45,529 nt of DNA, taken from the NCBI RefSeq assembly GCF_927904885.1, contig NZ_CAKMNW010000034.1, positions 1 through 45,529 on the forward strand. Reading direction: 5' to 3'. The position numbers and the translations under genes were made by a program. Position 1 is the first letter of the stretch. The number at the start of each line of letters is the position of its first letter. This DNA comes from Candidatus Nitrotoga sp. M5. GTDB taxonomy: Bacteria > Pseudomonadota > Gammaproteobacteria > Burkholderiales > Gallionellaceae. Positions 29,138 to 37,740 of this stretch are shown here, piece by piece. The notes beneath the pieces were generated by a model. The model saw nothing but the letters and a program-made list of their open reading frames with translations. It was not told the origin of the DNA and did not search any database.

Positions 29138-32100
29138 TATGTATCCTCCTTGTTATTTTCTGGTTCTGCCGCATCATTAATCCATGTTACCAAATAGTTA
29201 TCTACTGCGGTCATTGCTTCATTAAAGTGGCTCAAAAGCTCGGGGAGGGCGGTGCTTTCTTCTGTATCGCAGGCATGCTCAATTTGTTCGCACAGCTCAC
29301 CGAGCTTGAGCGCCCCGACGCTACGAGACGAAGATTTCAATTTGTGTGCCGTTACACCCGCCTCGACGATCCGCCCAGCGGCATAGTCCGTATTGAGCTC
29401 AGCCGCAATGCGGACTGACTTTACTCTAAAATCCTTTAGTAACGCATTGATCACAGAGGTATCATTGCCAATTAAATTTTGTAGCACCCGCACATCCACC
29501 GGTTGTTCTATAGCTTCTCCCTGTTGCTCTATAGTTTCTCCCGGTTGTTCTATAGCTTCTTCTACCTGAGAGGCAATTAGAGATGGTGTCGTCAAAGGCA
29601 TCCATTTCTCCAGCATCGCTTTGAGGTTAGCAAGCTGCACGGGCTTGGAAAGGTAATCATTCATCCCTGCTGCCATGCAATTTTCTTTGGTGTCTTTTAG
29701 CGCATTGGCGGTGAGTGCGATGATCGGTATATGGCTAGTGCATGTTTTTTCCTCGGTACGTATGGCTGCGGTGAGTTCAAAGCCGTCCATATAGGGCATG
29801 TGTATATCGGTGAGCAGTAGCGCGTACTCGCTCGACTTCCAGCGACTCAATGCTTCGTGACCATCCCCGGCCACTATGGACGGGAACCCGAGAAGAGCAA
29901 GTTGTCGACGGATTACTTGCTGGTTGATTTCGTTGTCTTCGGCTATAAGTATTGGTTTGCATTGTTGATCTCCTTCATCGTGCGATGGCGCATCAAAGTC
30001 TTCGCGGGGAAGACCGATTAGTTTGGGCAATATTTCTTCGTCTACGCGTCCCGCGGCGATTGCTACAGCCAGCAGGGTAGCCTGCCGCGTGAGCAGGTTG
30101 CCATCAATACATACCAGATCATCCGCTACTCGACGGGGGCGGCGGCGATTGCCTCGAGTGATAACGAAAAAACATATGTCATGCTGTTTATGCAAACAGG
30201 ATTTGGCACGCAACTCGTTCAACATCGGTGGTGCACCTAAGGTGTCAAGTATCCATATCCAAACGGGATTGGTCGGTACATCCGCATGTTGTGCTAGATC
30301 AATGTCCGACACACGCTGAACCTGAGCGCCGGCATGGGTAAGTTGCGTTGCGATGTCGGCTGTCAATCCCGTGTCATGCCCAATCAACAGGCACGGCAAC
30401 CCGTCCACCAGTGAATGCATCGTTTCCGATTGTGGCACTTCTGTAAATGACAGGTGTACGGTGAAGGTGCTGCCAGCGCCCAGTTCACTTTGGACGTTGA
30501 TCTCACCGCCCATCATGTGAATGAGTTGGCTCGAGATGGCCAATCCCAGTCCACTTCCGCCAAAAAGTCGCTTAGTGGAGGAATCAGCCTGTTCGAAGGG
30601 TGTAAATAGCCGACTCTGAGTAGACTCATCCATACCGATGCCATTGTCACGTACGGAGAATTCCAAGTAAATTCGACCTTCTTCGCGTCTGGATATTCGA
30701 ACGCGCACCATTACTTGAGCAAGGTGGTTTTGTGCGCTTGAGAACTTGAGGGCATTGTTGATTAAGTTCGTTAGAACCTGGTGTATTCGCAATTCATCCC
30801 CTAGAACGTTGGGGATCTCCGGATCAACGAACAGAGTCAGCTCTACCTGCTTCTTATCAGCCATATAGTCAAACATTGAACAAGCCTTTTCCATCACGTA
30901 TTCTATGGATAAGCAATTTTGTTCAAGCTCGAGTTTGCCTGCCTCGATTTTAGAAAAATCGAGAATGTCTTCGATGATGCTGAGTAGTGTGTATGCTGAA
31001 TCGCGGATCAGCTTAGTCATCTCGGTCTGATGGTTATTGAGGCTGGTTTGCGTCAGCACCTCCAACATGCCAATGACGCCGTTCATCGGGGTGCGAATCT
31101 CATGGCTCATCGCAGCGAGAAAATTCGATTTGCTTTGGTTGGCGGACTCGGCGCTTTCTTTTGCGTCTTGTAACGCCTCATCAGCCTGCTTGCGTAGCGT
31201 AATGTCGCGCAGGACGCCAATGAAGTGGCGTTGGCCACCGAGACACATCTCGTTCATGGCCAGTTCAATCGGGAAACAACTGCCATCCTTGCGCTGCCCC
31301 GTTACTTCGTATGCGCTACCGATGTAATGCGTCTCACCTGTGGCTGAATAATGATCGTGCAGATTGTGATAGTGGTCGGGCATCAGAATCTTGATATTTT
31401 GCCCGATGATCTCGGTAGCGGCATAGCCGAAAATATGCTCGACAGCCCGGTTCACTGTCTCGACCATGCCGCTTTCATTGATGCAGAAAATGCCATCCGC
31501 CACGGTATTAATGATTGTCTCGATACGCGTAGAACTGTCGCGCAGGGCCTCCTGTATTGCGTATTCCTCAGTTACATCATGTAACACCAGCACAGCTCCA
31601 ATGACATTGCCTTCACGATTGCGGATCGGCGCGCAACTGTCAGTGATGTGATATTCGCTATCGTCTCGCGCAATCAGTATCTTGTTTGTAAATAGTTGAG
31701 CAGTTCCTCGATTAATTACCTCAAAAATCTGAATGCTCACGGGATCACGCGTTTTTTTATTGAAGAGGTATAAAATTTCATTGACGGGATGACCAACGGC
31801 TTCCGCCTGTGTCCAGCCGATGAGCTGCTCGGCGACGCGGTTCAGGCGTGTCACCCGACCTTTGACATCGGTGGACAGCACTGCATCGCCGATGGAATTC
31901 AGCGTGACGGCGATATTTTCTTCTTTGACATGCAAGGCGGAAAGGGTTGTCTCCAGTTCGTTCGTGCGCTTCAGTACACGTGCTTCCAAATCCGCATTGA
32001 GCTTGAGGATTTCCAGTTCCGCCCGTTCGCGCTCGTTAATTTCCTCCGTTAACTGCTGATTGGTAAAATCAAGTTCTTGAGTGCGCTGTTGAACTCGTTG

Positions 32101-33267
32101 CTCAAGCGTGCTGTATAAGGATTGCAGATTTTCGGTCATGCGATTGAAGGCGCGTCCCAACATGCCGATTTCACCGGCACCTTGTTCATTCACCCGATGT
32201 GTCAGATTTCCCTGCGCCACATCTTCCGTGCCGATCACCAATTCCTGGAGCGGAGTCACTAACTTTCGTCCGAAATAGATCGCAGTCATAGACGCAAGCA
32301 GTATTGTCAGCAACAAGGTCCACAAGGTTTGAGTGCGTTTTTGATACAGGGGTGCGAAAGCCTCATCCACATCCATTTTGATTACCATCCCCCAATTTAG
32401 CTCCGGCAGATAGCGCCATGCGGCCAACACTGGCTCGCTGCGATAATCCATTCTCAAGCCTGATCCCGCCATGCCGGAAATCGCGTCTAACATCGGGGGT
32501 GCATTTACTTGTTGCTGATTCAATTGAAATTTCATCGCGGCATCTGGCATATTCTTGGTCGGCACAGTAAACAGCGCGGCGTCCCCATTCCGCTGGGCAA
32601 ACATCGCCTCGCCACTCACACCCAAGCCGACCGTATTCTGTGCCACTTGGTAAAACAGTTCGTTGCCAAGCTGTACCGCGATCATCCCCTGGAACAGTCC
32701 ATTCAACATAATGGGTGCAGCAATGAACATTGCTGCCTTCTGCGATGGCTCGTAATACTCATAATCGGAGATCGCTGGCTCCAGTGTCGTACGCACGACG
32801 TGGAACATTTGTGCCAATTTTGTACCACTATAAGGATCGTCCAGCAAGTTGGTGGCAAATTCGGGCCCATGCTGATGGGTATAGACGATCTCGCCCTTCG
32901 GGGTGATCAAGAGCATGTCATTAAGCAGCCCTAGTTCTGATATATAGCGAGCAAAATACAGGTGTGCGTGTGTATTATTATTGGTATTTTTAGCCGCAGC
33001 GGACAGATAGCGAGAATTTTCTCTTGATAGGTGAGCCATTTCTTCTATCATTCGAGGGTCGAGCGCCAGATGTTGCACATCCAGCATCCTCTCCGCCAGG
33101 TAAGCTTCAACCTCTATTGCTTTTTTGTCTGCCACAGCGGACATCTTGCCCATTATCTCTGAGTGCAACATTTTTTCGTTTTGTTGCCATTGGATATAGC
33201 TTGACACCGCTAGCGGAATTACAGCCACCAGCAGGAACAGCAACAACAGCCGCGTAGCAATATTCAT
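29134..33267 (-). CDS. Hybrid sensor histidine kinase with receiver and HPt domains
   Basis: A 1377-residue inner-membrane phosphorelay kinase. Two membrane helices (about 5-24 and 314-334) enclose a Cache-like periplasmic sensor. A HAMP segment (about 335-390), coiled coil (385-450) and two PAS domains (about 450-570 and 575-695) follow. HisKA has His722 in MSHEIRTPMNG; the HATPase (about 825-945) has DNGIGM and GGSGLGLAIS. A receiver-like region (about 955-1075) lacks the acidic pocket. A complete receiver follows (Asp1154 in LLTDIHMPYMDG), then an HPt (His1308 in TAHKLKSSS). The ATG overlaps the stop of the substrate-binding gene (ATGA). The presumed signal is a ligand delivered by that protein. 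Confidence 0.92.
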   Translation of the reverse strand: MNIATRLLLLFLLVAVIPLAVSSYIQWQQNEKMLHSEIMGKMSAVADKKAIEVEAYLAERMLDVQHLALDPRMIEEMAHLSRENSRYLSAAAKNTNNNTHAHLYFARYISELGLLNDMLLITPKGEIVYTHQHGPEFATNLLDDPYSGTKLAQMFHVVRTTLEPAISDYEYYEPSQKAAMFIAAPIMLNGLFQGMIAVQLGNELFYQVAQNTVGLGVSGEAMFAQRNGDAALFTVPTKNMPDAAMKFQLNQQQVNAPPMLDAISGMAGSGLRMDYRSEPVLAAWRYLPELNWGMVIKMDVDEAFAPLYQKRTQTLWTLLLTILLASMTAIYFGRKLVTPLQELVIGTEDVAQGNLTHRVNEQGAGEIGMLGRAFNRMTENLQSLYSTLEQRVQQRTQELDFTNQQLTEEINERERAELEILKLNADLEARVLKRTNELETTLSALHVKEENIAVTLNSIGDAVLSTDVKGRVTRLNRVAEQLIGWTQAEAVGHPVNEILYLFNKKTRDPVSIQIFEVINRGTAQLFTNKILIARDDSEYHITDSCAPIRNREGNVIGAVLVLHDVTEEYAIQEALRDSSTRIETIINTVADGIFCINESGMVETVNRAVEHIFGYAATEIIGQNIKILMPDHYHNLHDHYSATGETHYIGSAYEVTGQRKDGSCFPIELAMNEMCLGGQRHFIGVLRDITLRKQADEALQDAKESAESANQSKSNFLAAMSHEIRTPMNGVIGMLEVLTQTSLNNHQTEMTKLIRDSAYTLLSIIEDILDFSKIEAGKLELEQNCLSIEYVMEKACSMFDYMADKKQVELTLFVDPEIPNVLGDELRIHQVLTNLINNALKFSSAQNHLAQVMVRVRISRREEGRIYLEFSVRDNGIGMDESTQSRLFTPFEQADSSTKRLFGGSGLGLAISSQLIHMMGGEINVQSELGAGSTFTVHLSFTEVPQSETMHSLVDGLPCLLIGHDTGLTADIATQLTHAGAQVQRVSDIDLAQHADVPTNPVWIWILDTLGAPPMLNELRAKSCLHKQHDICFFVITRGNRRRPRRVADDLVCIDGNLLTRQATLLAVAIAAGRVDEEILPKLIGLPREDFDAPSHDEGDQQCKPILIAEDNEINQQVIRRQLALLGFPSIVAGDGHEALSRWKSSEYALLLTDIHMPYMDGFELTAAIRTEEKTCTSHIPIIALTANALKDTKENCMAAGMNDYLSKPVQLANLKAMLEKWMPLTTPSLIASQVEEAIEQPGETIEQQGEAIEQPVDVRVLQNLIGNDTSVINALLKDFRVKSVRIAAELNTDYAAGRIVEAGVTAHKLKSSSRSVGALKLGELCEQIEHACDTEESTALPELLSHFNEAMTAVDNYLVTWINDAAEPENNKEDTY
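29504..29566 (-). repeat. 21-bp tandem repeat in the kinase linker
   Basis: Three imperfect 21-bp units encode EQ(P/Q)GE(A/T)I heptads between the last receiver and the HPt domain (about residues 1238-1257). The length keeps the frame, so linker length could vary between strains. Confidence 0.8.
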
Positions 33268-34562
33268 GGCGCGCCTTCCACCATTGCTTCATACTCAGAA
33301 TTCGAAATGAAGAACGGGAAAGGGGCGGGTGCGATGCTGCGTTCGGCGTGCCAGACGATATCGAACTGGCCATCAGTACGCGCACGACCGATGCGCAACA
33401 TCTTCCACAGATGTCTTGTATTGCTATCCACCGCTACGGCACCTTCAGGCGCTTTCAATGTCAGCTGCGCTAAAATAGCCTTGACGACAGACTTGTCCAA
33501 TGTTTTCGCCCGGCGCATGGCGTTCACCCACAGCTTCACCCCAATGTAAGCTGCCTCCATTGGATCATCAAGTACCCGATCCTGGCCGAAGCGGTGGCGG
33601 AAGCGTTCTATGAAATCGCGATTTTCTTTGTTCGACACACTCTGGAAGTAACCCCATGCCGCATAATGACCAGCCATCAGCTCCGGCCCCATCGCTTTCA
33701 GCTCTACCTCGGCGATGCTGGTGGAAAACACCGGAATATCTTCAGCGCTGACACCTGCTTGGCGCAGAGCGCGGAAGAAATGCAGATTGCTGTCACCGTT
33801 TAATGTGTTCACCACAAAATCGGGGCGGTTTGCTGCGATCTCGAGAGCAAATTCATCCAGGTTCTGCTCTCCCAGTGGCGTGTAGCGTTCTGCCACCAGC
33901 TCTCCGCCCTGAGCAATCAACAATTTTTTGATAATTTTATTTGCGGTGCGCGGGTACACATAATCTGAACCGATTAGCCAGACACGCTTGCCGCGTTGCT
34001 GCAACGCCCAGGACACCATTGGAACAATCTGCTGGTTGGGCGTGGCACCGGTGTAGAGGATGTCTGGTGATTGCTCAAATCCTTCGTGCTGCACAGGGTA
34101 GATCAGCAAATGATGATGTTTTTCAACGATGATTTTGACCGCTTTGCGGCAATTGGATGTCCAGCAGCCGAACAGCGCCTGCACCCCGTCCTGCGTAATC
34201 AATTTTTCGGCCTGTTGTGCGCAATACGCCGCATCCGAACGACAATCGGTAACGATCATCTCAATCTGTGCATCGTTCACCCCGCCCGACTGATTAGCCT
34301 CTTCTACTGCCAGCCGCACCGCATCCACCATCGGGGATTCGCTCAGCGCCATCGTGCCGCTGAGCGAATGCAATACACCTATTTTGATGCTCTGCTTGGC
34401 GTGGTCAAATTGGCTATATATCAGTGCAGCGAGAAGTAAAACCGCTATTACAGTGACAAAAAACAGATTTTTTTTTCTACCAATAAATTTTTTCAATACC
34501 TGACCTTCATTTACATTGGTGGCTGTCGCGGCAATCTGATGGTGCGAATGGTTAAATCTCAA
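33264..34562 (-). CDS. UrtA-like periplasmic substrate-binding protein, membrane-anchored
   Basis: A type-I binding protein of the amide/urea group (Peripla_BP_5; UrtA/FmdD/AmiC-like). After an N-terminal membrane helix (LFFVTVIAVLLLAALIYS) come IKIGVLHSLSGTMA, FGCWTSNCRKAV and the YPVQHEGFE segment, which together read like urea-binding UrtA. The frame opens at TTG 34562 (432 residues). A TTG at 34496, behind AAGGTCAGG, would give a 410-residue form starting MKKFIGRKKN. The helix looks uncleaved, so the protein is probably tethered. No permease or ATPase genes follow; a kinase does, so a sensory role is inferred. Confidence 0.88.
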   Translation of the reverse strand: MRFNHSHHQIAATATNVNEGQVLKKFIGRKKNLFFVTVIAVLLLAALIYSQFDHAKQSIKIGVLHSLSGTMALSESPMVDAVRLAVEEANQSGGVNDAQIEMIVTDCRSDAAYCAQQAEKLITQDGVQALFGCWTSNCRKAVKIIVEKHHHLLIYPVQHEGFEQSPDILYTGATPNQQIVPMVSWALQQRGKRVWLIGSDYVYPRTANKIIKKLLIAQGGELVAERYTPLGEQNLDEFALEIAANRPDFVVNTLNGDSNLHFFRALRQAGVSAEDIPVFSTSIAEVELKAMGPELMAGHYAAWGYFQSVSNKENRDFIERFRHRFGQDRVLDDPMEAAYIGVKLWVNAMRRAKTLDKSVVKAILAQLTLKAPEGAVAVDSNTRHLWKMLRIGRARTDGQFDIVWHAERSIAPAPFPFFISNSEYEAMVEGAP

Positions 34563-34564
34563 AC

Positions 34565-34580
34565 TGGCAATAAATTGCCA
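34565..34580. promoter_or_regulatory. Perfect palindrome upstream of the binding-protein operon
   Basis: TGGCAAT-AA-ATTGCCA, a 16-bp perfect dyad, lies immediately upstream of the TTG at 34562 and 85 nt upstream of the preferred 34496 start. It is well placed to be an operator for the signalling operon. Confidence 0.45.
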
Positions 34581-34642
34581 AATATTTAACGGCTAACGGC
34601 ATTCTTTCAGGAATCTTTAACAAAATGGTGTGCCCGTAAAGC

Positions 34643-34966
34643 ATGTTGGTAGCTCATCGGATGAGCCACTTTGATGTGCATGCTATGTGTCACGGTGAAT
34701 ATGCGCTGGTTCATACAGGAGGTAGAAATGAGCAGGCGGATTTGAAACGAATCACTGCCGCGCTAAGGCAACTGACGCCCGATCAGCGTAAGCATGTAGC
34801 GGTTGAATTGACGGCGCCGGATGCGCAGCCGGCATTGACTGTGCTTATGAGGAGGCTTCACATGTACCGCGATGTGCCCGTACTGTCAGTCTATGCACGT
34901 GATCAGGAACGGCCACGCCAAAGGATTGTAACGCTATCGTTGTCGGGCGTGCTGCAAGACGTTTAG
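34643..34966 (+). CDS. Hypothetical protein, divergent from the binding-protein operon
   Basis: A 107-residue frame with a His-rich start and a basic, helical C-terminal half (RITAALRQLTPDQRKHVAVEL near residues 36-56). No ribosome-binding site is obvious at the ATG; later in-frame ATGs exist. An AGGAGG at about 34720 serves another frame that stops after five codons. The stop overlaps the end of the cytochrome gene by four bases. I do not recognise the family; a resemblance of the LTPDQRK helix to small transposon-borne proteins is too weak to use. Confidence 0.4.
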   Translation: MLVAHRMSHFDVHAMCHGEYALVHTGGRNEQADLKRITAALRQLTPDQRKHVAVELTAPDAQPALTVLMRRLHMYRDVPVLSVYARDQERPRQRIVTLSLSGVLQDV

Positions 34967-35850
34967 CGAATGTCTTGGCGCTTCGGGCTACGTTTTGTTG
35001 CGCTCATTGCCTGGAGATAGGCAATAATTTCTTTTGTGACTTTCGCTCTATCAGGGATCTCCTGTGCAAGTGCCGGCATCAGCGTGTTAAATCGAATACT
35101 CGATGGGTTTTCGATCCAGCGAGTCAGGTATTCAGGCTTGATGTACTCGACTACACTTGTTGGATAATTGAGTTCAGGTGCTTTGTCGCCGCCTTCTCCA
35201 TTGATTGTATGGCATGCCATGCAATGCTTGCGAAAGTGCAAGAAACCAAGCTGCACTTCTGTGGATGCCTTGGTTGGTGGGGAAAGATTCGGAAAACGAG
35301 TCGCAAATTCTGTGAGTTCGATACTCTTCACTTGGTAAGGCATGTCAGACGCGCCATCCTCAAGCAATGCTTCTGATTTAATGTTGTCCCAGATTAAGTA
35401 GAGTGGCCCAAGTTGTACTACCTCGTTATTTTGCAGTACGTTGGTCATTGTAAATGGTGAGTTATCATTGTGAGCAAAGGCGAAATAAGCATCATGTGAG
35501 AGGAACTTTGTTACGGGAATGCTCGCTTGATACCCATCAGTGGAAATAAATACGATCTCTTCTGCTTTCCCCCACTTTTTGCCAAATATTTTGTCAAAAA
35601 GCGCTCGGGCAGAATAAGCTTTGTAGATGCGCTCTTTTTTCTCGTGAATCTCGAAAATTTTTAACGAAACTGCTGGAGCGACAGTAGCAAGATCGCTTAA
35701 AGACAGCGTACTAACAATTTGATCTTTTTCCTTGAACTCAATGCCGATGTCGCTTTGTGAAAACGCGGTTGCAGGTAAGCAAATATTGCCGCAAATTGCG
35801 ACAAGCATCAGAACAATATTCCGGCAGTTTCTTGTGGTTCGATTGCTCAT
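34963..35850 (-). CDS. Periplasmic monoheme cytochrome c with an N-terminal molybdopterin-oxidoreductase-like domain
   Basis: A 295-residue exported protein. After a signal peptide (about 1-31), residues of about 40-180 show the pattern of the molybdopterin-binding domain of SUOX/YedY-like enzymes (SLSDLATVAP, FISTDGYQASIP, LGPLYLIWDN), but no cysteine or cofactor loop of a real molybdoenzyme. A class I cytochrome domain follows, with heme motif CMACH (Cys210, Cys213, His214) and distal Met258 in TLMPAL. It probably carries electrons in a sulfur- or metal-related chain. The N-terminal fold assignment is inference. It stands alone on the minus strand. Confidence 0.75.
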   Translation of the reverse strand: MSNRTTRNCRNIVLMLVAICGNICLPATAFSQSDIGIEFKEKDQIVSTLSLSDLATVAPAVSLKIFEIHEKKERIYKAYSARALFDKIFGKKWGKAEEIVFISTDGYQASIPVTKFLSHDAYFAFAHNDNSPFTMTNVLQNNEVVQLGPLYLIWDNIKSEALLEDGASDMPYQVKSIELTEFATRFPNLSPPTKASTEVQLGFLHFRKHCMACHTINGEGGDKAPELNYPTSVVEYIKPEYLTRWIENPSSIRFNTLMPALAQEIPDRAKVTKEIIAYLQAMSATKRSPKRQDIR

Positions 35851-35984
35851 ATTGTGGCTCCCTGGCTGCTAGTAAATGTTCTTGAAATGATGACATAATT
35901 GGATGCTGGTCGTCGATAAAGCACGAATGTGACTTCGTTTGTACCAGAGTTTGAAGCCGCCAAAAAACCGGACGCTAAACGCCA

Positions 35985-36881
35985 TTACCCTCTCGGGTGA
36001 TGTAGCGCATGCAGTTGTTTCAACCGTTCGCGTGCAACATGCGTGTAAATCTGCGTGGTAGAAATATCGGCATGGCCAAGCAGAAGTTGCACAACGCGCA
36101 GATCTGCTCCGTGGTTAAGCAAGTGAGTGGCGAAGGCGTGACGCAAGGTGTGCGGTGACAGTGGTTTGTATAGGCCGCCGTGCTTTGCGTGACGTTTGAT
36201 CAGATACCAGAACATCTGCCGCGTCATCGCTGTGCCACGTTGAGTAACGAACATCGCTGCATTTATTTTATTGCCCAGCAAGGCAGGGCGTGCATCAATC
36301 AAATAGCGCTGCAGCCAGTCCAGGGCTTCTTCCCCAAGTGGTACCAGACGTTCTTTATTACCTTTGCCCATTACGCGCACTACTCCCATGTCGAGGCTGA
36401 TTTGTGCAACGCTCAAGTTGATCAACTCAGACACGCGCAGGCCGCTGGCATATAGTACTTCCAGCATGGTGCGATCACGCATACCCAGAGGAGTATCCGT
36501 ATCAGGTGCTTGCAACAGCAAATCCACATCCTGTTCTGTTAGCGTTTGGGGTAAGTTACGTGGCAACTTGGGAGTCGCGATTTGCAGAGTGGGGTCTATG
36601 TCTATTTTGCTCTGCCGTAACAGGTAACGGAACAGGCGTTTGAGGCTGGATATGGCACGGCCGGTACTGGTGGCTTTGGCTTTTTGTTCGATGACCAAAT
36701 AGGCTAGAAATCCTTGAACGTCAGCGTGTGAGGCCTTTAGCAAGGTTGAGTTATGGTTTTTTTCCAGCCAGATAATAAATTTGCACAGATCGCGTCTGTA
36801 GCTTTCTAGTGTGTTGCGCGATAAGCCGTCTTCCAGCCACAGGCAGTCGCAGAATTCATCCAGGATGTCAGCGTTGTTCAT
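35985..36881 (-). CDS. xerD: Tyrosine site-specific recombinase XerD
   Basis: A 298-residue integrase-fold enzyme, the partner of XerC in resolving chromosome dimers at dif. All active-site residues are visible: Arg149 in GLRVSEL, Lys173, His244 and Arg247 in HTLRHAFATHLL, His270 in LGHADISTTQIY and nucleophile Tyr279. The N-terminal SAM-like domain (about 1-95) is intact. I choose XerD over XerC by its length and the QIYTHVARERLKQLHA tail; XerC cannot be fully excluded. Confidence 0.9.
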   Translation of the reverse strand: MNNADILDEFCDCLWLEDGLSRNTLESYRRDLCKFIIWLEKNHNSTLLKASHADVQGFLAYLVIEQKAKATSTGRAISSLKRLFRYLLRQSKIDIDPTLQIATPKLPRNLPQTLTEQDVDLLLQAPDTDTPLGMRDRTMLEVLYASGLRVSELINLSVAQISLDMGVVRVMGKGNKERLVPLGEEALDWLQRYLIDARPALLGNKINAAMFVTQRGTAMTRQMFWYLIKRHAKHGGLYKPLSPHTLRHAFATHLLNHGADLRVVQLLLGHADISTTQIYTHVARERLKQLHALHHPRG

Positions 36882-36920
36882 ACATTTTTTTCAGTAAACA
36901 TCCATCGGTAAAGTCGGTGG

Positions 36921-36956
36921 CTTTAATTTTGTTCGTCCTTCAAATGGACAAAATTA
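36921..36956. repeat. Long hairpin upstream of xerD
   Basis: CTTTAATTTTGT and ACAAAATTAAAG are perfect inverted copies, enclosing GTCC-TTCAAAT-GGAC as an inner stem. The hairpin lies 40-75 nt upstream of the xerD ATG. It may end transcription from the right or lie in the xerD leader. Confidence 0.6.
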
Positions 36957-37010
36957 AAGGTAATGCATTTTAAATAATTCATTGTCAGAATGCAGTTGCT
37001 CAGCTTGAGA

Positions 37011-37172
37011 TTATTCAATATAGCGGCTCATTGCTAGGCTCATGTTTGTAACTGCTTGCGTGATACTCAGTCTTTGATCAATTGCCATGCGTGCAAGGTC
37101 TAATTTACGTGCCGCTTCGAAATATGCTTGCGGTGCTTGTGCTGAACAATATTTCTTTCGAGGTGTAAGTTT
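37011..37172 (-). pseudogene. ORF remnant lacking a start codon
   Basis: An open frame of about 53 codons ending at a TAA (37011-37013). The stretch contains KYCSAQAPQAYFEAARKLDL and then LARMAIDQRLSITQAV, which looks like real protein. It is preceded directly by a stop and has no start before an internal ATG near its middle. This looks like the 3' end of a lost gene. Its family is not recognised. Confidence 0.3.
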
Positions 37173-37206
37173 CTATTAGAGCACTACATATGTTTTCGGC
37201 GTGATA

Positions 37207-37383
37207 TTAGCCGACAATCTGTGAGCTGACGAGCTCCTTTGAGTCATGTCGCGGAGGGTGCTCATTTGTGCAAAATATAGTTTCAATATCGTCGCTACTC
37301 AGTAGTATCAGCGTTCCCGCTTCGTGAGCAAAACGACACAGCAAGAACATCCACGCTGTCTCGAAATTGTGCAAACTGGGCAA
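37207..37383 (-). CDS. Possible 58-residue protein
   Basis: A frame from TTG at 37383 (open back to 37389) to TAA at 37207. The product begins MPSLHNFETAWMFLLCRFAH and continues into an acidic segment, with protein-like composition but no recognised family. No good ribosome-binding site is visible. It may be a remnant like its neighbour at 37011-37172. Confidence 0.25.
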   Translation of the reverse strand: MPSLHNFETAWMFLLCRFAHEAGTLILLSSDDIETIFCTNEHPPRHDSKELVSSQIVG

Positions 37384-37493
37384 AACTTGCTATAAAATGC
37401 GGGGCTGTTATCAGTTCGAAATCTTTACCGCCCCAGTGTTTATTGGGGAACGAATAGAAAATTTCAATTCAGATGAAATTTACCTTCCCCATA

Positions 37494-37668
37494 GGTGTCT
37501 CTAAAAATCCAAGTCCGACAGGCTGCCAGACAAAACAAGTCATGAGTAAAAAATTTGACCGCGGCATAGGGTGAATGTGCAAGCGAAAGTTTTTTCAAGT
37601 AATGCCGTATTGTGACTAAATGAGGTAGCCGGCTGCTCGCGAAATTACAATTTTTTAAAAAGCGCCCC
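37494..37668. repeat. Dispersed repeat family A, copy 1
   Basis: A unit of about 175 bp whose left end GGTGTCTCTAAAAATCCAAG and right end, inverted, GGCGCTTTTTAAAAAATTG are imperfect terminal inverted repeats. The interior aligns with the copy at 45322-45471: shared blocks include GAGTAAAAA, CGCGGCATA, CAAGCGA, AGTAATGCCG and GGCTGCTC. It ends about 70 nt before the mscS ATG, so it may carry or disturb that promoter. It has no coding capacity, which fits a MITE-like element. Confidence 0.7.
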
Positions 37669-37740
37669 TTAGTGTGTGCAGGCGGAAACGGCAGCACACG
37701 TGCGATAGAAGTTTTACTTTTACTAATTGGAGTGCGCGCC

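Noticed and set aside
37391..37490. Small non-coding RNA behind a TATAAAAT box
   Set aside because: The -35 region is poor and no intrinsic terminator follows; kept only as part of a finding, not as a feature.
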